Positions 1 through 8,987 of a stretch of 64,000 nt of DNA are shown piece after piece. The stretch comes from Blautia argi. Lineage in GTDB: Bacteria; Bacillota; Clostridia; Lachnospirales; Lachnospiraceae. Positions within the stretch are counted from its first letter, which is position 1. Each line of letters starts with the position of its first letter. The translations under genes were made by a program, and so were the position numbers. The notes below the pieces were generated by a model. It ran no database searches and was not told the origin of the DNA. It was given only the letters and a program-made list of their open reading frames with translations. The stretch is taken from NCBI RefSeq assembly GCF_003287895.1, contig NZ_CP030280.1, positions 2,424,501 through 2,488,500 on the forward strand, read 5' to 3'.

Positions 1-52
1 TGTCGTTATACAAAAGAAACAAAAAGTTCTCTTTTATTTTATATTTTCTTTC

Positions 53-81
53 TTGACTGCGTAAAAACAATGTGGTATTTT
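53..81 (+). promoter_or_regulatory. Predicted sigma-A promoter of the leader/CNNM transcript
   Basis: A -35 box TTGACT (53-58) is separated by 17 bases from a -10 box TATTTT (76-81). Transcription would begin near position 88 and run through a long untranslated leader into the coding region at 325. This is pattern recognition only. Confidence 0.6.
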
Positions 82-87
82 ATTGCT

Positions 88-274
88 TAATCAAAACAAA
101 CGAAAGGAAGTGAAGACACAGCATGGACGATGGTCCCGGGCATTCCCCTGAAAAGAATACAAACATCACTCTTCCATGTGATATTATGAATAGATAACGG
201 AGCTGCTGCACAGCCTGAAGGAATCTGCGTTTTTCATTCTTTCTTCTGTGGAGCCGCTCCTTTTTGTATTTTTT
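88..274 (+). promoter_or_regulatory. Candidate structured leader RNA or independent small RNA (class unknown)
   Basis: About 190 nt lie between the predicted start of transcription and a strong hairpin with a T-run, and a further 50 nt precede the start codon of the CNNM protein. The stretch has no convincing reading frame. Internal complementarity can be seen, for example GCATTCC (159-165) with GGAAT-CT-GC (220-228). I compared it by eye with M-box, yybP-ykoY, NiCo and purine motifs and recognised none. It may be a cis-regulatory leader acting by attenuation or a free-standing small RNA. Confidence 0.4.
199..274 (+). terminator. Intrinsic terminator in the leader of the CNNM gene
   Basis: The arms GGAGCTGCTGCACAG (199-213) and CTGTGGAGCCGCTCC (246-260) form a 15-position stem with two single mismatches around a 32-nt loop. 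The stem is followed at once by TTTTTGTATTTTTT. It lies upstream of the coding region, so it would attenuate the CNNM gene or end a small RNA. Confidence 0.65.
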
Positions 275-324
275 ATCACGTTTTTTATCAGATTTTAAAA
301 TTTTTTAATTTTCGGAGGAAGGTT

Positions 325-1629
325 ATGATTGGTTCAATTTTTTTATTAGTAATATTGATTTTATTAAACGCAGTCTTTGCCAGTGCAGAAATTGCCGTGC
401 TTTCCATGAACGAGGCAAAATTAAAGCTGCTCACAGAACAGGGCAATAAAAAAGCGATAAAACTCACAAAACTCACCCGACAGCCTGCGCGCTTTCTGGC
501 AACTATTCAGGTGGCAATCACCCTTGCAGGCTTCTTAAGCAGTGCTTTTGCCGCTGACTATTTTGCAGAACCTCTGGTGAGCATGCTTTTACAGGCAGGA
601 ATTCCCGTTCCTGTGAAGGTGTTAAACTCTCTGTCCGTCATTGTTATTACCATTCTGTTATCTTATTTCAGTCTGGTCTTCGGCGAACTGGTTCCCAAAC
701 GGATTGCCATGAAAAAGGCAGAAAGCCTGGCGCTTTCCCTTGCAGGAATTTTATATACCGTTTCCAGGGTCACTGCCCCTTTGGTTTCTCTTTTAACCGT
801 GTCCACCAACGGCGTTTTAAAGCTTTTGGGCATCAACCCGGAGGCAACAGAGGAACAGGTTACAGAAGAAGAAATCCGCATGATGCTCTCTGAAGGTAGC
901 CAGCAGGGAACTATTGCAAAAGATGAAACAGAAATCATTCAGAATGTCTTTGATTTTGATGATACCAGTGCAGAGCAGATTTGCACCCACAGAATTGACG
1001 TGCTTTCTTTAAATTACGAAGACAGCTTAAATACCTGGGAAGAACTTATTTTTAACAGCAGACATACCTATTATCCTGTCTATGGAAAAAATACAGATAA
1101 CATTGTAGGGATTCTGAACACCAGAGATTATTTTCGAACCAGCATAAAAACAAAAGAATCTATTTTAAAAAATGCTCTGGAAACCCCCTGGTTTGTGCCG
1201 GAAAACCGAAAAGCCAACGTGCTGTTTCAGGAAATGAAAAAGAGCAGACACTATTTTGCTGTGCTGATAGATGAATACGGCGGCATGTCCGGTATTATCA
1301 CGCTGCATGATTTAATGGAAGCTCTTGTAGGAGATTTGTACGAGGAAGAAGACGACCTGCAGCGCCCTGAAATTCTGAAGACAGATGAAAACACCTGGAA
1401 CATTCTTGGCAGCGCAAGCCTTGACGATGTGGCAAAAGCCCTGGATATCAAACTGCCTGTGGAGCGCTATGACACATATAACGGCTATGTCTGTGATATT
1501 ATCGGACGCATACCCGCTTCCGGTGAAAACTTTGCCTGTGAAGCAGACGGACTTATGATACAGGTACATACAATTGTAAACCACTGCATTGGAGAAAGCA
1601 CGGTGCAGGTAATACAGAAAGAACTGTAA
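325..1629 (+). CDS. CNNM/CorC (HlyC/CorC) family membrane protein
   Basis: This is a 434-residue protein of the hemolysin-C/CorC (CNNM) family, proposed in other bacteria to take part in magnesium or cobalt efflux. The first ~150 residues are hydrophobic membrane segments of the CNNM (DUF21) domain, with the typical ESLALSLAGIL region. A CBS-pair domain follows at ~200-330, ending in the family motif DEYGGMSGIITLHDLMEALVG. The C-terminal ~80 residues match the CorC_HlyC transporter-associated domain (EILKTDENTWNILGSASLDD onward). The start has a clear GGAGGAAGG site just upstream. The length is normal. Substrate specificity cannot be read from the sequence. The terminator in its leader suggests regulated expression. 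Confidence 0.9.
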   Translation: MIGSIFLLVILILLNAVFASAEIAVLSMNEAKLKLLTEQGNKKAIKLTKLTRQPARFLATIQVAITLAGFLSSAFAADYFAEPLVSMLLQAGIPVPVKVLNSLSVIVITILLSYFSLVFGELVPKRIAMKKAESLALSLAGILYTVSRVTAPLVSLLTVSTNGVLKLLGINPEATEEQVTEEEIRMMLSEGSQQGTIAKDETEIIQNVFDFDDTSAEQICTHRIDVLSLNYEDSLNTWEELIFNSRHTYYPVYGKNTDNIVGILNTRDYFRTSIKTKESILKNALETPWFVPENRKANVLFQEMKKSRHYFAVLIDEYGGMSGIITLHDLMEALVGDLYEEEDDLQRPEILKTDENTWNILGSASLDDVAKALDIKLPVERYDTYNGYVCDIIGRIPASGENFACEADGLMIQVHTIVNHCIGESTVQVIQKEL

Positions 1630-1703
1630 CCATGACAATGCTTCTCTTATTGACCTGTTGTATCTGTGGCAGACAAAAACCTTGCTGAAAGGAAAGTCTT
1701 TTA

Positions 1704-1756
1704 TAAAAAATCTGCAAAAGACTGATGTATGTCTTTTCATCATCAGTCTTTTGCAG
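1704..1756 (-). terminator. Intrinsic terminator of guaB
   Basis: Perfect 16-bp arms CTGCAAAAGACTGATG (1712-1727) and CATCAGTCTTTTGCAG (1741-1756). On the minus strand they are followed by ATTTTTTA, directly downstream of the guaB stop codon. Confidence 0.85.
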
Positions 1757-1780
1757 GAGCCAATAGGCAATACGTTTCTT

Positions 1781-3274
1781 TTATCTCTTATCCCGCAGCA
1801 GAACGTCATGCGCTCCGCCTTCTACAATACTGGTGGCAGATACCAGTGTGATTTTGGCTTTTTCCTGCAGCTGTGGTATCGTAAGAGCGCCACAGTTGCA
1901 CATGGTGGAGCGCACCTTGCTGAGGGTCAGTCCCACATTATCCTTCAGACTGCCTGCATACGGTACCAGAGAATCCACCCCTTCTTCAAAGGACAGCTTT
2001 TTATCTCCGCCCATGTCATATCTCTGCCAGTTTCTGGCTCTGGCGCTTCCCTCGCCCCAGTATTCTTTCATATAGCTTCCGTTGACATTGACCTTCTTTG
2101 TAGGACTTTCGTCAAATCTGGCAAAATATCTTCCCAGCATAATAAAATCTGCACCCATGGCAAGCGCAAGGGTGATGTGATAATCATGAACAATGCCTCC
2201 GTCTGAACAAATAGGCACATAAATACCGGTTTCCCTATAATATGCATCTCTTGCTCTTGCCACATCAATGAGCGCAGTTGCCTGTCCTCTTCCGATTCCC
2301 TTCTGCTCACGGGTAATGCAGATTGCGCCGCCGCCGATTCCCACCTTTACAAAATCAGCCCCTGCCTCTGCCAGAAAGCGGAATCCCTCTCCGTCTACTA
2401 CATTTCCTGCACCTACTTTTACCTTATCCCCATAATTTTCCCGGATATAATCAATGGTGAGCTTCTGCCATTCTGAAAATCCCTCTGAGCTGTCAATGCA
2501 AAGAGCATCTGCCCCGGCTTCTAAAAGTGCCGGCACTCTTTCCCGGTAATCTCTGGTATTGATTCCCGCACCTACCATATATCGTTTGGAATCATCAATC
2601 AACTCATTTTCATTTTTCTTATGGGTATCATAATCCTTTCTGAATACCAGATATACTAATTCCTGGTTTTTATTCACCAGAGGCAGACAGTTGATTTTAT
2701 GTTCCCAGATAATGTCATTGGCCTCTTTCAAGGTGGTTTCTTCTCCTGCATAAACCAAATTCTCCAACTTTGTCATAAAATCTGCTACCTTTGTATCCGG
2801 TTCCATTCGGCTGATGCGATAATCCTTATTGGTTACAATACCCAACAGCTTTCCGTTTGCCTTGCCATTTTCGGTAACTGCTACGGTGGAATGCCCTGTT
2901 CTTTCCGTAATATCCAATACGTCCTGCAACGTCATTTCAGGAGATACATTAGAATCGCTTACTACAAAGCCTGCACGATAGCGTTTTACCTTCCGAATCA
3001 TCTCTGCCTGACTTTCTATGGGCTGAGAACCATAAATAAAAGACATGCCTCCTTCCTGCGCCAGGGCAATGGCAAGATTATCATCTGATACAGACTGCAT
3101 AATAGCAGACACCATGGGAATGTTAATAGACAATGCCGATTCTTCGCCTTTTTTGAATTTCACCAGAGGGGTTTTCAGGCTCACCTTTGAGGGAATACAC
3201 TCTGAAGAAGAGTATCCGGGCACCAACAGATACTCGCTAAAGGTTCTCGATGGTTCTTCATAATAAAATGCCAT
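1781..3274 (-). CDS. guaB: IMP dehydrogenase
   Basis: IMP dehydrogenase oxidises IMP to XMP with NAD+, the committed step of GMP synthesis. The 497-residue protein has the (beta/alpha)8 core interrupted by a CBS pair at about residues 95-220. The catalytic loop reads [18 protein letters not shown], carrying the active-site cysteine. The phosphate-binding [11 protein letters not shown] and the flap region with [11 protein letters not shown] are present. This is the clostridial-length variant. The start is set by AAGGAGG 7 nt upstream. The gene is monocistronic as far as can be seen: it has its own terminator, and a separate terminator isolates it from the phn genes upstream. Three other purine genes (purA, purB, purC) lie elsewhere in the window. 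Confidence 0.95.
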   Translation of the reverse strand: MAFYYEEPSRTFSEYLLVPGYSSSECIPSKVSLKTPLVKFKKGEESALSINIPMVSAIMQSVSDDNLAIALAQEGGMSFIYGSQPIESQAEMIRKVKRYRAGFVVSDSNVSPEMTLQDVLDITERTGHSTVAVTENGKANGKLLGIVTNKDYRISRMEPDTKVADFMTKLENLVYAGEETTLKEANDIIWEHKINCLPLVNKNQELVYLVFRKDYDTHKKNENELIDDSKRYMVGAGINTRDYRERVPALLEAGADALCIDSSEGFSEWQKLTIDYIRENYGDKVKVGAGNVVDGEGFRFLAEAGADFVKVGIGGGAICITREQKGIGRGQATALIDVARARDAYYRETGIYVPICSDGGIVHDYHITLALAMGADFIMLGRYFARFDESPTKKVNVNGSYMKEYWGEGSARARNWQRYDMGGDKKLSFEEGVDSLVPYAGSLKDNVGLTLSKVRSTMCNCGALTIPQLQEKAKITLVSATSIVEGGAHDVLLRDKR

Positions 3275-3337
3275 AATTTTTCCTCCTTGTCTTCTCGCTG
3301 TGAATTTTCTTTATTTTACCACAACATGCACAAAAAA

Positions 3338-3394
3338 AGAAACAGCAAAAAGATATTTTCTACATTTCTCCCGAAAATATCTTTTCCTGTTTCT
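3338..3394 (-). terminator. Intrinsic terminator of the 2-aminoethylphosphonate operon
   Basis: Long, nearly perfect arms at 3338-3360 and 3373-3394 (AGAAACAG and AAAAGATATTTTC blocks with their complements). On the minus strand a TTTTTTT run follows, just downstream of the phnX stop. Confidence 0.85.
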
Positions 3395-3417
3395 CTTTTC
3401 TGTTTTTCTGAAATTCT

Positions 3418-4200
3418 CTATTTACTCAGGTCTTCAATAAGTTTTGGCAGTGCTTCCATATTACGTATTATATAATCTGCTCCTGCTGCCTGAAAGATTT
3501 CTTCTGTCCGTCTGCACTGTGCGTCCCGTTCTTCTTCTGTAAGGGCTTCATATTCCGCCTGTGTCAGTCCCATTTCTGAACTTCCTTCCACAACGCCTAC
3601 AGAAATCACTCCTGCATGGAGTCCTTCCTTAATATCTGAAACTGTATCTCCTACCTTTACCACAGAAGCTACAGAGCTGCATTTTAATACCTCCATGTTT
3701 TTGAACACCATAAATGGGTAAGGACGTCCGGCATTTCCTACGGAATCCGGGCTGAACCAGGCGTCCGGTTCATATCCTGCTTCCTTTGCCTCTCTTGTGA
3801 CAATTTCCATCATCTTATCTGTGTATCCTGTGGTGGATCCAATTTTCACTCCCATGCCGCGAAGCTTCTGAACTGCCTCCAGCACATAGGGCTTTGGTTC
3901 TGCAAACTGATCCAGAATGCCAAGAAGCTTGTCTTCAAAAAGATTATAAAGACTGTCAATATCTTCTTCTGTCACCTCATGTCCGTATTTTTCCAGCCAG
4001 AGCTTATGAATTCTGTCCATGTAGAGCATGGTTTTAATGTGATCTCTTTTCAGCATTCCCATAGGCTTTCTCACTTCCTCCATGGTGGGTTCAATGCCGA
4101 AATGCTTAAATACCTCCACAAAAGCCTGTACCGGTGCAAAACATCCAAAGTCCACGGTAGTTCCCGCCCAGTCAAAAATTACTGCCTCTATCTTTCCCAT
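3418..4200 (-). CDS. phnX: Phosphonoacetaldehyde hydrolase
   Basis: Phosphonatase cleaves the C-P bond of phosphonoacetaldehyde to acetaldehyde and phosphate, the second step of 2-aminoethylphosphonate (2-AEP) use. The 260-residue HAD-family protein begins with the nucleophile motif FDWAGTTVDFG, where the A after W is typical of PhnX. It carries the lysine-bearing cap segment GMLKRDHIK (Schiff-base lysine near residue 53), then GSTTGYTDKMM and the acidic VKVGDTVSDIKEG. It starts one base after the phnW stop, so the two are translationally linked. The operon ends directly after it. The assignment is secure from both motifs and neighbours. Confidence 0.95.
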   Translation of the reverse strand: MGKIEAVIFDWAGTTVDFGCFAPVQAFVEVFKHFGIEPTMEEVRKPMGMLKRDHIKTMLYMDRIHKLWLEKYGHEVTEEDIDSLYNLFEDKLLGILDQFAEPKPYVLEAVQKLRGMGVKIGSTTGYTDKMMEIVTREAKEAGYEPDAWFSPDSVGNAGRPYPFMVFKNMEVLKCSSVASVVKVGDTVSDIKEGLHAGVISVGVVEGSSEMGLTQAEYEALTEEERDAQCRRTEEIFQAAGADYIIRNMEALPKLIEDLSK

Positions 4201-4201
4201 A

Positions 4202-5293
4202 TTATCTTCCCTCCAGAAATTCTTTCATAATGCTGCAGACCTTTTCAATATCCTCTTCATAAATTTCCCCGATATTTCCAATACGGAAAGTATCTGCTTC
4301 TGTCACCTTGCCCGGATAGATGGCATAGCCTCTGTCCTTAATATACTTGTACATATCCTGAAATGCAAAAGCATGATTTTCCGGATACAAGAAGGTAGTG
4401 ATAATCGGTCCCTGGTGCTCCTGATCTATATAAGTGCGGATTCCCATCTCTTTCATACGCTGAATCAGAAGACGGTTGTTGTCATAGTATCTCTTGCTTC
4501 TTGCAGGAATTCCTCCCTCCTCCAGCATTTCGTCCAGAGCCTTGGAAAAAGCCAGAACAACGTGGGTCGGAGAAGTAAATCTCCATTTTCCGTCTTTATT
4601 CATGGTTTTCCACTGGTCGTATAAATCCAGAGAAAGACTTCTTGCCTTGCCTTCACTTTCTATCAGCTTCTGTTTGTTGGCAATGATAAAAGAGAAGCCC
4701 GGTACGCCCTGAATACATTTGTTAGCGCTGCTTACCAGAAAATCAATGCCCCAGTCCTTTACCGGAATATCCACACCACCGAAGCTGCTCATGGCATCTA
4801 CAATAAAAGTACGTCCTTTTGCTTTTACAACCTTTCCCACTGCCTCAATGTCATTTAAAATACCGGAAGTGGTTTCGCTGTGTACCATGGAAACATGGGT
4901 AATGGCGGGATCTTTTTCCAGAATCTCTGCGATTTTTTCAGCACTTGGAATCTGATTATAAACTTCATGATAAATGGCATAGGAAAGATGAGCATGCTTG
5001 GCAATATCCTCCATACGCTCTCCGTAAGCACCGTTTGCCACAATGAGCAGCTTATCCTGTTCCCCAATCACACTGGTAAGCACTGCCTCTACACCAAAGG
5101 TTCCGCTTCCCTGCATCAGCACAACCGTATAATCCTCCTCGGTTACATGTGCCAGCTCTAAAAGCTGCTTTCTGATTTTCAGTGTAATCGCTTTATAGTC
5201 ATCGTCCCAGGTACAGTGGTCAAACATCATTTCTTTTCTTACAGTTTCTGTTGTAGTTAATGGTCCTGGTGTTAATAATTTGTAGTTTTTCAT
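4202..5293 (-). CDS. phnW: 2-aminoethylphosphonate--pyruvate transaminase
   Basis: PhnW moves the amino group of 2-AEP to pyruvate, giving phosphonoacetaldehyde and alanine. The 363-residue fold-type I PLP enzyme starts with the family signature LLTPGPLTTTETVR. It has the glycine-rich MQGSGTFGVEA segment and the PLP-lysine motif SSANKCIQGVPGFSF at about residues 190-205. The length is normal. It lies between the transporter and phnX in a minus-strand operon. Together, uptake, transamination and hydrolysis let the cell use 2-AEP as a phosphorus source, possibly also for nitrogen or carbon. No phosphonate regulator is seen next to it. Confidence 0.95.
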   Translation of the reverse strand: MKNYKLLTPGPLTTTETVRKEMMFDHCTWDDDYKAITLKIRKQLLELAHVTEEDYTVVLMQGSGTFGVEAVLTSVIGEQDKLLIVANGAYGERMEDIAKHAHLSYAIYHEVYNQIPSAEKIAEILEKDPAITHVSMVHSETTSGILNDIEAVGKVVKAKGRTFIVDAMSSFGGVDIPVKDWGIDFLVSSANKCIQGVPGFSFIIANKQKLIESEGKARSLSLDLYDQWKTMNKDGKWRFTSPTHVVLAFSKALDEMLEEGGIPARSKRYYDNNRLLIQRMKEMGIRTYIDQEHQGPIITTFLYPENHAFAFQDMYKYIKDRGYAIYPGKVTEADTFRIGNIGEIYEEDIEKVCSIMKEFLEGR

Positions 5294-5320
5294 GGTATAT
5301 GTTTCTCCTTTTTCTATCTT

Positions 5321-8002
5321 TTATTTACATCTTTCCGACAATTTCTGGTGTTCTTCCAGTAAATCCACGGTTAGAGGTTCCGGAAATACCTTTGGATAAG
5401 CAGATTCCTTTTCCGCAGCCTTCGCCTCTCCCTTATACACGGGAAGAGGATAGGTTTTCTGCAGTTCTTCTCTTCCTTTTTCAATCATACACTGCGCCAT
5501 TTCCATGGCAATTTCCTTTCTCGGCGTATCTCTGTCTAACACTGCCACAGATTCTGTGAGGGAAAAGTTGCCCTCCACAGGATCTACATAATCTACCGGC
5601 AGCCCAGCTTCCTTATCTGCCACTGCCTGATGGCGCAGCCCAAAGCCTACTGCAACTTCTCCTGCCCGCACCTTTTTCAGAGGACCGGATCCAGAATCTT
5701 CTATATGTGGACCTGCATTTTCATATATCTTTGCAAGTACGTCCTCTGCTCCCACTTCTCCATAAGCATCAACCAGCGCCTGAATCAAAAGCCAGGCTGT
5801 GGAGGAAGAGGACAGGTCTGTTACAGAAACCATATCTCTGTAAACCGGGTCAGCCAAATCCTTTAAAGATTCTGGCATGGGCAGTCCCGCCTCCTTTAAA
5901 ACTTTTGTATTTACCAGAATTGCCCCTTCCTGGGCAGTTATGGGCTGGCACCAGGGAGAACTTTCAGAAAGCGTCTGTTTTCCAAAGTCCAGGTCTGCAA
6001 ACATGGCATTTGCTTCCTGGGCACTGTCAATGTAAAAAGTGCTCATGGTAATCATGTCTGCTTCCAGATTTTTCCCCTCTGCCAAAAGCTTCCCTCCAAG
6101 CTCAGAGGTTCCAAAAGACTGAAGAATGTATTTCCCCTGATATCCGTTTTCGTCCAGGGTTTTCTTCATGGCAGTAATGGCCTCATCATCAGCATTGGAA
6201 TAGATAACCACCAAATCACTGTTTCTGCCTCCGCTTATCAGGGAAATACCGGAAACCACCAGCACTGCTGCAAGAACTGCTGCCAAAGCTCTTCTTGCAA
6301 GCCGCACGGTTTTTTTCTGCATCAGGGCTTCTCTGCTCTTATTGGTCTTCTCTTTTTCTGCTCCCCGCTCCCGTTTTGCCAGATGCTGAAACACCAGCTT
6401 ACAGAGCAGATTGGTAAGAAGAAGCAAAATGGAAAGCACAAAGATTTCATTATATTTGTTGTAATACTGCAATTGCTTAATTTTGGTAGTAATCACCATA
6501 GTTCTGGCACCTGCCAGGAAAATAACAGCACTGATGGTTACCATGGCATTGATAAAGTAATAACTGAACACCTCAATAATCGTGGAAAGGGCATTTGGCG
6601 TTACAATCCGTATAATGGTTTTCAGCCAGTTATCCCCCATAAGCATTGCCGTGGTTTCCCAGGACGCATTCATCTTTGCCAGAGATTCCTTCATCATCAG
6701 ATACGGGGTAGAGAAAAAGTGAATCACATTACACAGCACAAGAATAGCAAAGGTATTCTGCAGCCTTGTGCCTGAAAAAGCAAAGAGAAAAGCCAGACCC
6801 AGCACCATACCCGGAATGGTATTGGTTACCAGCGCAATGCCCTCAATAATATTTTTCAGTATTTTCGGTACCTTACTTCTGGCTGTTACCAAAGCGCTTC
6901 CATAAGCGGTAAGGGTTCCAAACACTGCCGTAAAAAAGGCAGTATACAGGGAATTAATATACACATTGGAAAGCTCTGCATCTGCAAACACACTCTTTAC
7001 ATTTTCCAGAGTAAAACCCAGCTCATAGGGCCACTGCTTTACAAAAGGCACCACAAAAATCACAAGAAAAATCATCAGAATTCCCAGGCAGGCAAGACTG
7101 CCCAGACCGCCGCAGATAAAGTCCCTTACCCGGTTCTTTTTCATTTCTATATGAGAAATTTTATTGTATCGCACATTGTATTTTTCCAGGTAATGCAAAA
7201 GGGCAATACTCACAATCGAAGGCACCAGCATCACCATGGCAACCACGGCGCCATTGTTAAAGTTCGGTACACTTCCCAGCATTCTGTCATAAAGCACACC
7301 GGCAAGCACCTCAAACTTTCCTCCTACAGCCGCCGGAATACCAAAATCCGTAAAGCTTAAGAAAAAGGACTGTACAAAAGACGCTGCCAGTGTCCCCAAA
7401 AGAGGCCGGATAATGGTAATCCAGAAAGTGGAAAAGGGATTATCCCCCATAACTCTGGAAACTACCATAAATTTCTTATCTATGTAAGACATGGCATTGT
7501 ACAGAAGCATAAAGGACACTGGAAGGGTATAGATTACATACCCCAGAAGCAATCCCTTTATTCCGTAAATCTGAAAAAGCTGTTTTCCGAAAAGTTTTGT
7601 CAAAAGCCCTTCTTTTCCGAAAGAATATAAAATTGCGAATCCATAAGTAATGGTTGGCAGAAGCATGGGGAGAAGCGCCACTGCCCGAAGAATCTTTTTC
7701 ACCATTCCCGGCACGTTTGTATAATGAATGGTATAGGTAAGCAAAAAAGCAATCCCTGTTGTGCAGACTGCTGCCAAGGAGGATACCAGAAAGCTGTTTC
7801 CAAGAGCTGTCACAAACCCCTTAGAACCAAAAACCTCCCGGTAAAATGCAGTGGTAAATCCAGTATCCCCCAGAAAAGATTTCCCTAAAAGGCGGATAAC
7901 CGGAAGCACTAAAAAGGCTGCAAAAAGCAGCACTACTGCTGCAAATATAAGCTTAATCTCTCTGTCTTTTGTTTTTTTCATGCTTTTTTCCTGACCTAAC
8001 AT
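5321..8002 (-). CDS. 2-AEP-type ABC transporter: permease fused to substrate-binding protein
   Basis: This 893-residue protein joins two normally separate parts. Residues 1-~550 form a double-length permease: two six-helix binding-protein-dependent transport modules, as in 2-AEP/iron(III)-type permeases, each with an EAA-like loop. A charged linker (RERGAEKEKTNKSREAL) leads to Met561, then a second hydrophobic anchor (ALAAVLAAVLVVSGISLIS) and an extracellular ABC-type solute-binding domain from ~595 to the end (begins DLVVIYSNADDEA, contains VDPVEGNFSLTESVAVL). There is no lipobox. The internal ATG has no ribosome-binding site, so the fusion looks real rather than two overlapping genes. The start overlaps the ATPase gene by 7 bases. 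The substrate is inferred from phnW/phnX downstream. Confidence 0.85.
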   Translation of the reverse strand: MLGQEKSMKKTKDREIKLIFAAVVLLFAAFLVLPVIRLLGKSFLGDTGFTTAFYREVFGSKGFVTALGNSFLVSSLAAVCTTGIAFLLTYTIHYTNVPGMVKKILRAVALLPMLLPTITYGFAILYSFGKEGLLTKLFGKQLFQIYGIKGLLLGYVIYTLPVSFMLLYNAMSYIDKKFMVVSRVMGDNPFSTFWITIIRPLLGTLAASFVQSFFLSFTDFGIPAAVGGKFEVLAGVLYDRMLGSVPNFNNGAVVAMVMLVPSIVSIALLHYLEKYNVRYNKISHIEMKKNRVRDFICGGLGSLACLGILMIFLVIFVVPFVKQWPYELGFTLENVKSVFADAELSNVYINSLYTAFFTAVFGTLTAYGSALVTARSKVPKILKNIIEGIALVTNTIPGMVLGLAFLFAFSGTRLQNTFAILVLCNVIHFFSTPYLMMKESLAKMNASWETTAMLMGDNWLKTIIRIVTPNALSTIIEVFSYYFINAMVTISAVIFLAGARTMVITTKIKQLQYYNKYNEIFVLSILLLLTNLLCKLVFQHLAKRERGAEKEKTNKSREALMQKKTVRLARRALAAVLAAVLVVSGISLISGGRNSDLVVIYSNADDEAITAMKKTLDENGYQGKYILQSFGTSELGGKLLAEGKNLEADMITMSTFYIDSAQEANAMFADLDFGKQTLSESSPWCQPITAQEGAILVNTKVLKEAGLPMPESLKDLADPVYRDMVSVTDLSSSSTAWLLIQALVDAYGEVGAEDVLAKIYENAGPHIEDSGSGPLKKVRAGEVAVGFGLRHQAVADKEAGLPVDYVDPVEGNFSLTESVAVLDRDTPRKEIAMEMAQCMIEKGREELQKTYPLPVYKGEAKAAEKESAYPKVFPEPLTVDLLEEHQKLSERCK

Positions 8003-8775
8003 GCAATACTTGCCTGACTGGCAGCCATTTCCTGATATCCAAACAGGCTGTAGATATTTCTTCTCTTAATTTCCAACTGATTCAAAATAAACTGGCGGAT
8101 AAAATCTCCCTGGGGGTTGTGTACAATCTCGTCCGGAGTTCCGAACTGGGCAATGCCCCCTTTATTTAAAATCAGAACCTTATCCGAAAGCGTGAGCGCC
8201 TCCTCAGGATCATGGGTAACAATAATGGTAGTAAGCTGATATTCTCTTGCAATCTTTTTAATTCTGTCTTTAATAGATTCCTTAATCACACCATCCAGAG
8301 CGCTTAACGGCTCATCTAAAAGAAGAATTTTCGGTTTCATCACCATGGTTCTTGCCAGAGCCACTCTCTGTTTCTGTCCGCCGGAAAGCTGCTCAATTTT
8401 CTTTGTGAGATGCTCCCGAAGCCCCAGAAGATCGATCAATTCTTCCACCTCCTGTCTGGTGGAAATATCCGGTTTATTGCGAAGTCCGTAAGTAATATTG
8501 CTGTATACATTGAGATTTGGAAACAGGGCATAATCCTGGAATACAATGTTAAACCCTCTTTTTTCCATAGGTACTTTTGTAATATCTTCTCCGTTAAACA
8601 AAAGCTTTCCGCTATCCGGGTCTGTAATACCCAGAATCATATTTAAAAGTGTGGTTTTTCCACAGCCGGAGGGACCCAAAATCGAAACAATCTCTCCTTT
8701 TTCAATACTCAGATTCATATCCTTTAAAATAGTTACACCATCGTAAGATTTCTTAATATTTACTAATTCTAACAT
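7996..8775 (-). CDS. 2-AEP-type ABC transporter ATP-binding protein
   Basis: First gene of the phosphonate operon and energy-coupling subunit for the fused permease/binding protein. It contains Walker A GPSGCGKTT, Q-loop FQDYALFPN, signature LSGGQKQRVALARTM, Walker B ILLLDEPLSALD and the switch histidine in VTHDPEEAL. This is the standard order of a spermidine/iron/phosphonate-type importer ATPase. I chose the ATG at 8775, giving about 259 residues starting MLELVNIKKSYD, because it has a GGAAA-type site and matches where the family normally starts. An in-frame ATG further upstream at 8814 would add an unlikely 13 residues. It resembles PhnT, but the name rests on context. Confidence 0.88.
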   Translation of the reverse strand: MLELVNIKKSYDGVTILKDMNLSIEKGEIVSILGPSGCGKTTLLNMILGITDPDSGKLLFNGEDITKVPMEKRGFNIVFQDYALFPNLNVYSNITYGLRNKPDISTRQEVEELIDLLGLREHLTKKIEQLSGGQKQRVALARTMVMKPKILLLDEPLSALDGVIKESIKDRIKKIAREYQLTTIIVTHDPEEALTLSDKVLILNKGGIAQFGTPDEIVHNPQGDFIRQFILNQLEIKRRNIYSLFGYQEMAASQASIAC

Positions 8776-8884
8776 ACTCTGTTTTCCTTTCCGCATCTGT
8801 CCGCTGATTTTCAAACAGTGTTATTATAAAACTCTTTTTTTTCGGTAACTATCAAGGTATGGTCAAAGTTCTGTTAAAAAAGCG

Positions 8885-8966
8885 TAAAAAAAGACACCTG
8901 TGCCAAACCCGAAGCAGAAAGTCCTGCATTTCTTTCTTTTCTGTTTCCTGTCCGGCACAAATGCCT
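8885..8966 (-). terminator. Intrinsic terminator downstream of glgD
   Basis: Arms AGACACCTGTGCC (8892-8904) and GGCACAAATGCCT (8954-8966) pair over 13 positions with some G-U pairs. On the minus strand a TTTTTTT run follows. T-rich sequence on the other side means it could act in both directions. Confidence 0.65.
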
Positions 8967-8987
8967 TTTTTATTTTGCTTTATTTCA

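Noticed and set aside
88-198. M-box or yybP-ykoY riboswitch before the CNNM gene
   Set aside because: The conserved GGTGAGGCTCC (M-box) and yybP-ykoY elements are not present. Length and terminator alone do not identify a class.
88-274. 6S RNA before the CNNM gene
   Set aside because: Length and terminator would suit 6S RNA, but I could not build the long closing stem joining the 5' and 3' ends around a central bubble.
1312-1809. Long open frames opposite the CNNM gene and elsewhere (for example opposite polC, DUF5717 and PcrA)
   Set aside because: They lie antisense to well-supported genes, lack ribosome-binding sites and have Cys/His/Phe-rich composition typical of non-coding frames.
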